From Ramlibacter sp. WS9 (GTDB lineage: Bacteria; Pseudomonadota; Gammaproteobacteria; Burkholderiales; Burkholderiaceae_C), in NCBI RefSeq assembly GCF_003797765.1, contig NZ_RKMB01000002.1:496001-560000 (forward strand): a stretch of DNA of 64,000 nt, read 5' to 3'. Position numbers and translations under genes: made by a program. Shown here piece by piece: positions 52,890 to 61,333 of this stretch (positions are counted from its first letter, which is position 1; each line of letters starts with the position of its first letter). Below the pieces are notes generated by a model. It was given only the letters and a program-made list of their open reading frames with translations, did not search any database and had not been told where the DNA came from.

Positions 52890-53681
52890 TCATAGATCAA
52901 ATTCCTGTCCCGCCCTGAGCCAGCGGATGTCGTGCGTGACGTTCGGGCCGAACGGCTGCGTCTGGTCGAACCGCTGGATCTCGGCCATGATCAATTCGGT
53001 CTCGGCCGGCTTGGTGTGCGTGATGTAGATCGGGAACGACTTGCTCTTGTCGATGCAGTCGAGCTCTTCGGCCAGAGCGTGCGGCGACAGGTGCAGGCTG
53101 CGCCGGGCCAGGTCTTGCTCGCGGTTGGAGAATGCGGTCTCGATCACCAGCGCGGCGACGTTCATCGAGTTGATGCGCCGCCAGAACGCGGGGTTGCGCT
53201 CGGTGTCGCCTGTGAAGACCCAGCAACCTTTGCCCGCCGTCACCGCGTAGCCCACCGCGGGCACCGTGTGCACCGCCGGCAAGACCTCGATGCGCTTGCC
53301 GGTGATGTCCAATGTTTCGCCGACCTGGATCTCGTGAAAGCTGATGAAGGGCTTGTCGGGCGACGGGATGCGGCTGAAATCGGGCCAGATCACGTTGTTG
53401 AAGATGTGGGCCTTGATCGCCGCAATCGTGCCCGGCAGCGCGTACACGCGGACCGGCTTGGTCAGCTGCGACGCGATCGCGTCGATCATGAGGGGCAGCG
53501 CCGCGACGTGATCCAGGTGCGAGTGCGTGAGCAGCACATGCTCGATGCCGCGCATCTCGGGCAACGTCAGGTCGCCGACCCCGGTGCCCGCGTCAACGAG
53601 CACGTCCGAGTCGATCAGGAAGGACGTCGTGCGACAGTCCTTCGCGATCGCTCCGGAGCAGCCTAATACGCGGACCTTCAA
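52890..53681 (-). CDS. MBL-fold class II cyclic-nucleotide phosphodiesterase
   Basis: A 263-residue metallo-beta-lactamase-fold protein of the class II 3',5'-cyclic-nucleotide phosphodiesterase type. The metal motif is THSHLDHVAALP near residues 51-62, with the downstream VHTVPAVGYAV, WVFTGDTERN and ITHTKPAE. I chose the TTG at 53681, preceded by AAGGAAA just behind the cyclase stop, giving MKVRVLGCSGAI as start; a GTG at 53723 would instead overlap the cyclase gene. Its neighbour upstream makes cyclic nucleotides, so it probably degrades the cyclase product (cAMP most likely) and shapes the signal near the motor ATPase gene, which starts 20 bp downstream. Confidence 0.87.
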   Translation of the reverse strand: MKVRVLGCSGAIAKDCRTTSFLIDSDVLVDAGTGVGDLTLPEMRGIEHVLLTHSHLDHVAALPLMIDAIASQLTKPVRVYALPGTIAAIKAHIFNNVIWPDFSRIPSPDKPFISFHEIQVGETLDITGKRIEVLPAVHTVPAVGYAVTAGKGCWVFTGDTERNPAFWRRINSMNVAALVIETAFSNREQDLARRSLHLSPHALAEELDCIDKSKSFPIYITHTKPAETELIMAEIQRFDQTQPFGPNVTHDIRWLRAGQEFDL

Positions 53682-53689
53682 GGGTTTCC

Positions 53690-55936
53690 TTACTTGGTTT
53701 CGAAATTCGTTGCCCCGTCCCACTCAGGGTCGAAGGGCAGCAGCCTCTTTGAGGCTACACGCTCTGAATACAACTCGTAAAGGTATTTTTTGGCATTCAT
53801 GCGCTGCAGGTTGAGCATCAGCACGTCGCATTGCTCCCAGTTCTGCGCGCGGTAGGCCTTCAGGAAGGCCGCCCAGGTCTTGAGCTCGTCCTGGTAAGGC
53901 TTTTCCAGCCGGTCGGCGGGGGCGACCGGCCGGTAGATGGCAACCGCCTGCTCCTTGCCTTTCACGCGGACCCGATCGAGCTCCTGCCAGGCATATTCCG
54001 GCGCCAGCCGGCGGGTGGTTTCGCTCGCCACGATGTCCACGCCATACACCTTGGACAGCCCTTCCAGGCGGGAGCCGAGGTTGACCGCGTCGCCGATTAC
54101 CGTGTACGCAAGCCGGGCGTTCGAGCCCATGTCGCCCACGCACATCGTTCCCGTGTTCAGGCCAATGCCGATGCCGATTTCCGGGATCCCCTTGGCCCGG
54201 TGTTCCTCGTTGACTTTGCGTACCGCGCTGGCCATTTCCATGGACGCCTTGACGGCCAGGGACGCGTGGTTCGGAATGTCCACGGGCGCCCCCCAGAAGG
54301 CCATCACGCAGTCGCCCATGTATTTGTCGATGGTGCCGCGGTTCTGCTGGATCTGGTCGGTCAAGCGGCTGAAGATGCCGTTGAGAAGCTCCTGCAGCCG
54401 GGTCGGCTCCATGGTCTCGGACATCTTCGTGAAGCCCCGCATGTCGCAGAACATCACCGTGAGTTCCTTGCTGGCGGCAGCCATCGTGTAGCTGCCCGGG
54501 TCCTTGACCATTTCGTCCACCAGTTCCGGGGGGACATAGGTGCCAAACAGGTGGGCCAGTTCGCGTTTGCTTCGGCTTTCCACAAAGTAGCCGTAACTCA
54601 TGTTCAACGCAAAGGCCGTGACGGCCATGACCAAAGCCGCCGCCAGTGGCAGCACCAGGCTCTGGCCCAGGAACAGCCAGAAGTTCAGGCCCACCACGGC
54701 GCCGATGACGACCGCGCTCAGGAGCACGGCCCGAGGCGCCGACAGCAAAGGCAAGCCGAATGCGAGCGCGAGTCCGGCGACGACCAGGATGGCGACGTCG
54801 TAGCCCAGCGTGTAGTCCGGCTTCACCGGGATGCGGTCGTCGAGCAGGCCGGAGATCAGGTTGGCGTGTGTTTCCACACCGGGGTAGGCCTCGCCCACGG
54901 GCGTCACCCGGATATCGAGCAGGCCGGGGGCTGTGGTCCCCACCAGGACGACCTTGCCCTTGAGGGTGTCGGGTGCAATGCGCTTGAACAGCAGGTCGGT
55001 GGCGGAGACGTACCGGAACGAGCCGCCGTTGATCCCGCCCGGACCGCGGAAGGGAACCAGGATGGTGACGCCTTCCGCGACGGGGACGCCCAGGCTTTTG
55101 TTGCCCAGGCGAAGGCGAATGCCCTCCAGGCCCTGGTACGTGCGCGCCAACCAGCGCTCGTGAGGAAAGGCCGGCTCAACCGTGGGCATGCCCGACAGCA
55201 TGCGGAACATCGCGAGAGACAGGGATTCGTAGAACTGGTCGTTGTACGCCGCGACCAGCGGGACCGAACGGACCACGCCGTCGATGTCCACCATCGAATT
55301 GAAGAAGCCGGCCATCGGCGCCGCCTTGGCCAGCTTGTCGAGGTTCGCGCCGTAGCTGTTCCAGCTGGTGAACTTGATCGGCCGCCCGCGCAGTGCTTCC
55401 CGCTCCATCACGGGCGCCGGCAGCACGCCCGTGCGCCGCGGCTCCTTGGCGTTGGTGAGGTAGTAGCCGAGCACCACCGGGCGCTTCTCCAGCGACTTCG
55501 CGAACACGCCGTCGTAGTCCAGCGATTCCTGCAGTTCGCTGAGTTTCTGCGTGAACCCGGCCTGGTCCTTGAGCTCGCCTTGCGCCAATTGGCGCAGGCG
55601 TTTCAGCCCCGAGCTCTCGTCGGGCTCGGCAAAGACGAAGTCGAAACCCACCAGCGCCGCTTTCTGGCGATCGAACAGCTCGTCGACGAGCTCGGCGAAC
55701 CGGTGGCGCGACCAGGGCCATCCGACTTCCGCCAGGCTTTTCTCGTCGATATCGACGATGACGATTCGCTCGTCGAGCGTGCGCGGCATGGTGGCGCGCA
55801 GCCGGGCGTCATAGATGATGTCATCCAGGCGCTGCAGCACATGGACGGGCATGGCGCCCGTCGCGTGCAGCAAGGCGAACACCAGCGGAATCAGCGTGAC
55901 CGCGATCCTCGACCAGTGCTTGGCAAGCAGGCCCAT
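53690..55936 (-). CDS. CHASE2-domain class III adenylate cyclase
   Basis: A 748-residue membrane sensor enzyme. One TM helix (~7-28) leads to a large periplasmic CHASE2 domain (~30-370: DERIVIVDIDEKSLAEVGWP near 55, then GVVRSVPLV). Three TM helices follow (~378-455), then a class III cyclase domain (~490-670). Both metal Asp residues are present (MFCDMRGFT and KYMGDCVMAFWG), as are the adenine-specifying Lys in KYMGD and the transition-state pair in GDAVNLGSRLE. A homodimer should be active and adenine-specific, so cAMP is the expected product. It is followed with 8 bp spacing by the phosphodiesterase gene. Confidence 0.92.
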   Translation of the reverse strand: MGLLAKHWSRIAVTLIPLVFALLHATGAMPVHVLQRLDDIIYDARLRATMPRTLDERIVIVDIDEKSLAEVGWPWSRHRFAELVDELFDRQKAALVGFDFVFAEPDESSGLKRLRQLAQGELKDQAGFTQKLSELQESLDYDGVFAKSLEKRPVVLGYYLTNAKEPRRTGVLPAPVMEREALRGRPIKFTSWNSYGANLDKLAKAAPMAGFFNSMVDIDGVVRSVPLVAAYNDQFYESLSLAMFRMLSGMPTVEPAFPHERWLARTYQGLEGIRLRLGNKSLGVPVAEGVTILVPFRGPGGINGGSFRYVSATDLLFKRIAPDTLKGKVVLVGTTAPGLLDIRVTPVGEAYPGVETHANLISGLLDDRIPVKPDYTLGYDVAILVVAGLALAFGLPLLSAPRAVLLSAVVIGAVVGLNFWLFLGQSLVLPLAAALVMAVTAFALNMSYGYFVESRSKRELAHLFGTYVPPELVDEMVKDPGSYTMAAASKELTVMFCDMRGFTKMSETMEPTRLQELLNGIFSRLTDQIQQNRGTIDKYMGDCVMAFWGAPVDIPNHASLAVKASMEMASAVRKVNEEHRAKGIPEIGIGIGLNTGTMCVGDMGSNARLAYTVIGDAVNLGSRLEGLSKVYGVDIVASETTRRLAPEYAWQELDRVRVKGKEQAVAIYRPVAPADRLEKPYQDELKTWAAFLKAYRAQNWEQCDVLMLNLQRMNAKKYLYELYSERVASKRLLPFDPEWDGATNFETK

Positions 55937-55987
55937 CAGGGCCTCGTTCTCGCGTGACGTGCAGCCGGCATTTGCGCGGCGCGGCGG

Positions 55988-56695
55988 TCAGGCCTGCACG
56001 AACTGCATCTGCGTCCCCGCCAGCTCCAGGAGGTCGCCGTTTTTCAGTGTCACGGGGTCGGCGCCGATGGCCGCACCGTTGAGCGTCGGCTTGTTCGTGC
56101 CTTCGACGTGCGCGACGACGAAGCCGTGGGGCCGCTTGGTGATGGCAGCCACCGCGACGCCGGGCTTCCCGATCGTGGTCACGACCTTGACCAGGGGCAC
56201 CTCGCGGCCGGCAGCCGCACCCGACAGCACCTTGATGGCGGCCCTCAGCTGGCCGAGATCAGACGCCAACGCGTGCGCATGCGCGCCGGGGCTCACGCTC
56301 GCCGGGGCCGGCGCCGGCGCCGGCGCTGCGCCAACGGCAGGCGCGGGCAACGGCGGCACGACGGCGCCGGCCTTGAGGATCATGGTCTTCTCGAAGGTCG
56401 GCCCGGCGACCTCGTTGATGTACTTGATCTTGTACTTGCCGATCTCGACCGTGTCGCTGTTTTGCAACAGCTGCTTCTTCACGGCCTTGCCGTTCACGTA
56501 GGTGCCGTTCGTGCTGTTGAGGTCTTCCAGGTAGACCTCGTTGCCGGTCATCTGCAGCACCGCATGTTCGCCACTGACGGCTAGGTTGTCGATCACGATG
56601 TCGTTGTAAGGCCGGCGCCCCAGAGTGGTCCGGTCCTTGGTCAACTGCACTTCCTTGATGACAACACCGTCGATCGAAACGATCATTTTCGGCAT
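55988..56695 (-). CDS. Protein with two FHA domains
   Basis: A 235-residue cytoplasmic phosphopeptide-binding protein. The N-terminal FHA domain (~20-95) has all core residues: TTLGRRPYNDIVID (Gly-Arg), VSGEHAV (Ser-x-x-His) and DLNSTNGTYVNG (Asn-Gly). A Pro/Ala-rich linker (~110-145) leads to a second, degenerate FHA-like repeat (~155-235: TTIGKPGVAVAAITK, TLNGAAIG). It is encoded with a PP2C phosphatase and a Ser/Thr kinase, its likely partners, and is the bridge between kinase signalling and the cyclase. The RBS AGGAG is good. The 49-bp gap upstream contains a TATATA-like stretch that might be a promoter. Confidence 0.92.
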   Translation of the reverse strand: MPKMIVSIDGVVIKEVQLTKDRTTLGRRPYNDIVIDNLAVSGEHAVLQMTGNEVYLEDLNSTNGTYVNGKAVKKQLLQNSDTVEIGKYKIKYINEVAGPTFEKTMILKAGAVVPPLPAPAVGAAPAPAPAPASVSPGAHAHALASDLGQLRAAIKVLSGAAAGREVPLVKVVTTIGKPGVAVAAITKRPHGFVVAHVEGTNKPTLNGAAIGADPVTLKNGDLLELAGTQMQFVQA

Positions 56696-56744
56696 GGTCT
56701 GCTCCTGTCTATATAACTCGTTATCTGCGAACTAGTACGAAAGA

Positions 56745-57530
56745 CTATTTTCCCAGCAATCTGGAAATCAAGCCGCGTTTTTTCGATTCGGTGTTGGCCT
56801 GGGCCAGCAGCACGGATATGTTGTCGCGCCCGCCGTTGGCGTTCGCGGCGTCGATCAATTGGGCCACTTTCTGTTCCAGCGGGGCGTCCGTTCCGAGGAT
56901 TTTGGCGATGCCCTCATCATCCACCATGTCCGACAGGCCGTCCGAGCACATCAGGTAGATATCGCCCGGTTCGACCTTGTGCTCGTTGACTTCCAGCAAC
57001 ACTGCGTCCTCCACGCCCAGGGCGCGGGTGACCAGATTCTTGTTGCTGGAGGTCGCCGCCTGCTCCGGCGTGATGAGCCCGGCATCCATCTGCTCCTGCA
57101 AAAGCGAGTGGTCCTTGGTAATCTGGACGAATTCGCCCTCGCGCAGGCGGTAGCAGCGCGAATCCCCGATGTGCCCCAGCATCGCCCGGCCGTCCTGGAA
57201 CACGCCCAATACCAGCGTCGTGCCCATTCCGCTGTACTGCGGGTTGGAATTGGCGGCGTTGAAGATCGATCGGTTGGCGTTGTCGACGCAGATTTCCATG
57301 GCGCGGCGCACTTCGCGGGCATTGGCGTGGCGACCCGCCTGAGACAACCAGCGCCCCAGTTCCGACTTGATGAACGTCGTGGCCATGCCGCTGGCGATCT
57401 CGCCGGCGTTGTAGCCGCCCATTCCGTCGGCCAGGATGGCCAGGCGGACCGGCTCGTCGAAGGTGACGGAGTCTTCGTTGTTCTCCCGTGCGAGACCCGG
57501 GTCGGTGCGTATGCAAAACTCGTAGTTCAT
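56745..57530 (-). CDS. PP2C-family serine/threonine phosphatase
   Basis: A 261-residue metal-dependent phosphatase. All PP2C motifs are present: GLARENNEDSV near the start, ILADGMGGYNAGE (DG-x-GG, metal ligands), GHIGDSRCYRLREGEF, ITKDHSL, MCSDGLSDMVDDE, and GGRDNISVLLAQ at the end. It is soluble. The ATG at 57530 is chosen; an in-frame TTG at 57545 would add five residues. It follows the kinase gene by 28 bp and should reverse that kinase's phosphorylations, including those read by the FHA protein encoded next. Confidence 0.94.
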   Translation of the reverse strand: MNYEFCIRTDPGLARENNEDSVTFDEPVRLAILADGMGGYNAGEIASGMATTFIKSELGRWLSQAGRHANAREVRRAMEICVDNANRSIFNAANSNPQYSGMGTTLVLGVFQDGRAMLGHIGDSRCYRLREGEFVQITKDHSLLQEQMDAGLITPEQAATSSNKNLVTRALGVEDAVLLEVNEHKVEPGDIYLMCSDGLSDMVDDEGIAKILGTDAPLEQKVAQLIDAANANGGRDNISVLLAQANTESKKRGLISRLLGK

Positions 57531-57558
57531 AGGTTGCCGGATCAAGCCTCAAGGTGGT

Positions 57559-60357
57559 TCATGCGCCGCCCGCACCGCCGGACCCGCCGGGCTTGCGGAC
57601 CACGTCGGTTTTGGCGAAGGCCGGATCGCCCCCATCCTTTTTCTGCGTCGGATCATAGCCCGGCGCGGGGACCGCGGGCCGCCGCATGCCGACCACGGTC
57701 GGTTCGAAGTCGGGTTCGCCCCTGGGCGGGCGGACGCTCGTGGCCATCCCGACGGTCTTGTCGAAGTTGGGAACATTGACCTCGTTGTCGGGCCGCATCA
57801 CGACGCCCGGAGGCGTCGCGAGGGCGGACCGCGGCGCAGGCGCGGGCAACGGCGCGCCGCTCATTTCGGCCAGCATGGAGCGGAGGTCGGCCGCGAACTG
57901 GTCGCCGTCCTGGTAGCGGGTCTCGGGCCGTTTGCTCAGGGCCAGCGCGACCACGTTGGCCAGCCGCTCGGAAATTTCGCGGCGAATGATGCGGATGTCG
58001 GGCGCTTCCTCGTTCGCGATCTTGTACATCAGCTCCGCCATCGAGTCGCCGCGGAACGGCAGCACGCCGGCAAGCATCTGGAACAGCATCACACCCAGCG
58101 AATAGATATCGGAGCGCCCGTCCACCTTCTTGCCCGCGATCTGTTCGGGCGACATGAAGCTGGGCGTGCCCAGCACCAGGCCGGTCTTGGTCTTACTCGA
58201 GTCGGTGATGCGTGCGATGCCGAAATCGGTGACCTTCACCGTGTCGCTGTCGAACTCGTACATGATGTTGGCCGGTTTGATGTCCCGGTGCACCACGTTC
58301 TGCCGGTGCGCGTACGCCAGCGCCTCGGCCACGCGTGCCACGATCGACAGCACCTTGGGCACGGGCAGCAGGTGCCCGTCCTTGCAGACATCGGCCAGGT
58401 CCTTGCCCTTGAGGAACTCCATCGCGATGTAGGCCAGCTCGTGTTCCTCGCCGGCGTCGAAGATGGTCACGATGTTCTGGTGCTGCAGCCGGCCCGCGGT
58501 CTCGGCTTCGCGGAAGAACCGTTCGCGCGCATCGGCGAGCTCCTCGCCTTCGAACTCGTCGCCCAAGGCCATCGTCTTGATGGCCACCACGCGGCCGATT
58601 TTCGGATCCCTGCCGAGGTAGACCACGCCCATCGCGCCCTTGCCCAGCTCCTTTTCCACCTGGTAGCGGCCCAGCATCGGCTTCTCGACCCCGCCGCCGT
58701 CGAGAAGCATGGTCCCGCCGGGGCGTCCACCGCTGCCGAGGATGACGGTCTCTGAGAGGTTCTTGGCACGGCTGATCTTGCTCTGCAGGTCCTTGTAGCC
58801 CTTGTCGTAAGTGGCCATGTACTCGTACACGGCCTGCGCCTTGTTGAACTGCCGCTTGCGCTCGAAGTCGAGCGCAAGGTTGTACAGGTTGTCCATGAGC
58901 GCGTCGCCCAGGGGCACCTTGCGGTAGTAGTCGAACGACAGGTCCAGGTCGCCCTTGCCCTGCATGGCCAGGCCCATCATCCGGTTGGCCTCGGCCGAGG
59001 CTTCGTCCGATTTGAGCTTGCCCGCTTCGGTCATGAGGAAGCGCTTGGTGGTGAGGGCGAGATGGCCGATGACCAGCAATGCCGCCGGCATGACGAAACG
59101 CAGCCACAAGGCCGATCCGGACAGCAGGAAGAATTCGGTAGCCAGCAAGACCACCAACAGGGCGGAGGTGATGATGGCGCCCATGCCCGCCGACAGGCGC
59201 GGCAGCAGTGCGATCAAGTACGCGGCCACCAGCAGGAACGCCGCGAATGACGCCAGCACACCCCAGCTCGGCTCGACGACGAAATGCTCGCTGAGGATGT
59301 TGGAGGTGACGTGCGCCATCATTTCCGCAGGGCTCAGAGCGGGGTAACCGGGCACCGGGAAAGTGGTGCCGACGCCTTGCGCTGTGGGGCCGATCAGAAC
59401 GATCTTGTCTGCGTACTTGCTGGCGGGGATCTTGCCGCTGAGCACGTCGTAGAACGAATCGACAGCGAACGCCGGCTTGCCGGCCTGGCTGCGATAGAAC
59501 TGCGGCAGGATGCGGGCAAATTCGTCGGTCTTGACCTTGAGCTTGCCAACCTGCAGGCCCTCGCCCGCGATGACCTTGATGTCCGGGGTGCCGAGGTTCA
59601 GGCTCTTTGCGGCAACCAGAAGCGCCATCGAAGGCACGGCGCGACCGTAATAGTTGACGAGAAGGGGGTCGGCCCGCACGGCGCCGTCTGCGTCATTGGT
59701 CTGGTTCAGGTGCCCCAAGCCCGCAGCGGCGTTCGCGATGCTTTCGATCGGGTACTGGCCTTGCAAGGCGGGCCACGAAAAACCGTTCCGCTCATCGATC
59801 GTGCTTTTGGCAACCGCCGGAGGGAGGTCCTTATCGGCCTTGCCGAGCGGCTCGCCCAGCACGAAAGCAGACGGCACCAGCACATTCCCGGCCTTGGCCA
59901 TGCTGGCAGCCAACTTGCCGTCGTTGTCGAGGGCGCTCTCGGCTTCGGCCATCAGCTTGGCCACGGCCTCTTCGTCCGCGTTCGGCCCGAGCGCTTCCTT
60001 GATCTTGCGGATGTAAACGAGGCCGCGCTCGGTTTGGGGCTCGGTGAAGAAGACGTTGTAGGCGATGGTCTTGGCCTTGGCCGCCGCGAGCTTGTCGATC
60101 AGCTCGGCGTGCACGTCCCGGGGCCACGGCCAGCGGCCGATGTTGGCGACGCTCTGGTCGTCGATGGCGATGATGGCGATCCGGTCGGACGGATGGCGCG
60201 AGCTCTGCACGCTCGCGATGTCATAAAAACGGCGCTCCAGCGTCTCGAAAGCGTCGGTGGCCTTCCAGAGCATGAAGACCGCCACCACGATCAGGACGCC
60301 CGCGAACCAATCCGCACGCCAGAACCGGCCACGTTTCGCTGAAGAAGATTTGCTCAC
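57559..60357 (-). CDS. CHASE2-domain serine/threonine protein kinase
   Basis: A 932-residue membrane kinase from a GTG at 60357 that follows GAGGGG. One TM (~14-32) precedes a periplasmic CHASE2 domain (~35-340: SDRIAIIAIDDQSVANIGRW). Three TM helices (~364-432) and a helical repeat linker follow, then a Hanks-type kinase (~560-830) with GKGAMGVVYLG, VAIK, HRDIKPANIM, DFGIAR and PSFMSPEQ, so catalytically complete. A Pro/Arg-rich Ala-rich tail has DKTVGMATS and EPTVVGM, similar to FHA-binding TxxV sites (possible autophosphorylation). Its sensor is the same domain type as that of the cyclase four genes down. Longer frames upstream are not supported. Confidence 0.92.
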   Translation of the reverse strand: MSKSSSAKRGRFWRADWFAGVLIVVAVFMLWKATDAFETLERRFYDIASVQSSRHPSDRIAIIAIDDQSVANIGRWPWPRDVHAELIDKLAAAKAKTIAYNVFFTEPQTERGLVYIRKIKEALGPNADEEAVAKLMAEAESALDNDGKLAASMAKAGNVLVPSAFVLGEPLGKADKDLPPAVAKSTIDERNGFSWPALQGQYPIESIANAAAGLGHLNQTNDADGAVRADPLLVNYYGRAVPSMALLVAAKSLNLGTPDIKVIAGEGLQVGKLKVKTDEFARILPQFYRSQAGKPAFAVDSFYDVLSGKIPASKYADKIVLIGPTAQGVGTTFPVPGYPALSPAEMMAHVTSNILSEHFVVEPSWGVLASFAAFLLVAAYLIALLPRLSAGMGAIITSALLVVLLATEFFLLSGSALWLRFVMPAALLVIGHLALTTKRFLMTEAGKLKSDEASAEANRMMGLAMQGKGDLDLSFDYYRKVPLGDALMDNLYNLALDFERKRQFNKAQAVYEYMATYDKGYKDLQSKISRAKNLSETVILGSGGRPGGTMLLDGGGVEKPMLGRYQVEKELGKGAMGVVYLGRDPKIGRVVAIKTMALGDEFEGEELADARERFFREAETAGRLQHQNIVTIFDAGEEHELAYIAMEFLKGKDLADVCKDGHLLPVPKVLSIVARVAEALAYAHRQNVVHRDIKPANIMYEFDSDTVKVTDFGIARITDSSKTKTGLVLGTPSFMSPEQIAGKKVDGRSDIYSLGVMLFQMLAGVLPFRGDSMAELMYKIANEEAPDIRIIRREISERLANVVALALSKRPETRYQDGDQFAADLRSMLAEMSGAPLPAPAPRSALATPPGVVMRPDNEVNVPNFDKTVGMATSVRPPRGEPDFEPTVVGMRRPAVPAPGYDPTQKKDGGDPAFAKTDVVRKPGGSGGAGGA

Positions 60358-60449
60358 TGGCCCCTCGTCAGAGAACTGTTCAAAACACCGCGGACTCGCA
60401 GCGTTTCCACACCCGCGACGCCAGGAAAGGGGTGCAGGCCTCTGTTTGG

Positions 60450-60478
60450 ACGTTAACAGACGCCCATTCGCCGGACAA
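60450..60478 (-). promoter_or_regulatory. Candidate promoter of the kinase-to-motor operon
   Basis: On the minus strand TTGTCC (-35) and TAACGT (-10) are separated by exactly 17 bases, 93 bp ahead of the kinase GTG. It is a fair sigma-70-like match in the 179-bp gap after the TerC gene and could drive the whole signalling block. Confidence 0.4.
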
Positions 60479-60536
60479 GCGACTTTGTCACGGCTTCGGA
60501 ACGAATTGTTGCAATTTCGCCCGTGCCGCGCGCCAT

Positions 60537-61241
60537 TCACCCAGCGTCGGCAGGCGCCGCGGCGCGCGGCTTGAACACCTTGGCAAGAATCAGGACGAGG
60601 ATCGCGCCCGCTGCCGCCGCGGCGTATTCCCAAGCCTTGTCGGCAGGCAGGTAGGGCTTCATCGCCGGATCGGTGTAGATCATCTGGCCGGCGATCCATC
60701 CCAGCAGCATCGCGCCGAGCGTGATGATGATGGGAAAGCGGTCCATCAGCTTCAGAACGATCTGGCTGCCTGCCACGATGATCGGGATGCTCACCAGCAA
60801 GCCGAAGATCACCAACGGCAACTGGTGGCTGCCCGCGCTTTCGGCGGCGCCCGCGATGGCCAGCACGTTGTCCACGCTCATCACCAGGTCGGCGATGATC
60901 ACTGTCTTCACGGCACCCCATAGCTTGTCGCTGGTGGCGATGTTGCCGTGGTCTTCCTCTTCATGGGGCACGAGCAGCTTCACGCCGATCCACACCAGGA
61001 GCAGCCCCCCAACCACCTTGAGGTAAGGGACGGCCAGCAAGGCCAACGCGAATGCGATCAGCACCACCCGCAGGATGATGGCGCCCATGGTGCCGTAGAT
61101 GATGCCCAGCCTGCGCTGCGTGGGCGGCAGCCCGCGGCAGGCCAATGCGATGACGACGGCGTTGTCGCCGCCCAGCAGGATGTCGATCAGGATGATCTGG
61201 CCGACGGCAATCCAGAAAGGGGCGGTCAGGAATGCTTCCAT
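60537..61241 (-). CDS. TerC family membrane protein (second paralogue)
   Basis: A 234-residue seven-TM protein of the TerC family. The acidic intramembrane motifs are present: IDILLGGDNAVVIALAC near residue 18 and SVDNVLAIAG near 113. It diverges from the riboswitch-controlled paralogue at 15361-16032, has no recognisable leader riboswitch (its 92-bp upstream gap holds only the sucD terminator and a CGGAG RBS), and is likely expressed differently. Metal (Mn) export or insertion into exported metalloproteins are the possible roles. It is followed by the minus-strand kinase gene. Confidence 0.92.
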   Translation of the reverse strand: MEAFLTAPFWIAVGQIILIDILLGGDNAVVIALACRGLPPTQRRLGIIYGTMGAIILRVVLIAFALALLAVPYLKVVGGLLLVWIGVKLLVPHEEEDHGNIATSDKLWGAVKTVIIADLVMSVDNVLAIAGAAESAGSHQLPLVIFGLLVSIPIIVAGSQIVLKLMDRFPIIITLGAMLLGWIAGQMIYTDPAMKPYLPADKAWEYAAAAAGAILVLILAKVFKPRAAAPADAG

Positions 61242-61274
61242 GCTGGGACGTCTCCGGAAGAACAGCTCGAATCA

Positions 61275-61308
61275 AAAAAGCCGATTGTCCGTCAGGACGA
61301 TCGGCTTT
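61275..61308 (-). terminator. Intrinsic terminator after sucD
   Basis: Minus-strand hairpin AAAGCCGATCGTCC / GGACAATCGGCTTT (one mismatch) with loop TGAC, followed by a run of T. It lies 26 bp after the sucD stop and insulates the TerC gene downstream. Confidence 0.85.
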
Positions 61309-61333
61309 CGGATGTGGAAAACCGCAGAACTCT

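Noticed and set aside
51152..52918. 588-residue plus-strand ORF over the ATPase gene
   Set aside because: Shadow of a gene with intact Walker and zinc motifs; the translation has no family features.
53831..55957. 708-residue plus-strand ORF over the cyclase gene
   Set aside because: Antisense shadow of the CHASE2-cyclase; dominated by Val/His/Arg/Gln patterns from reversed codons.
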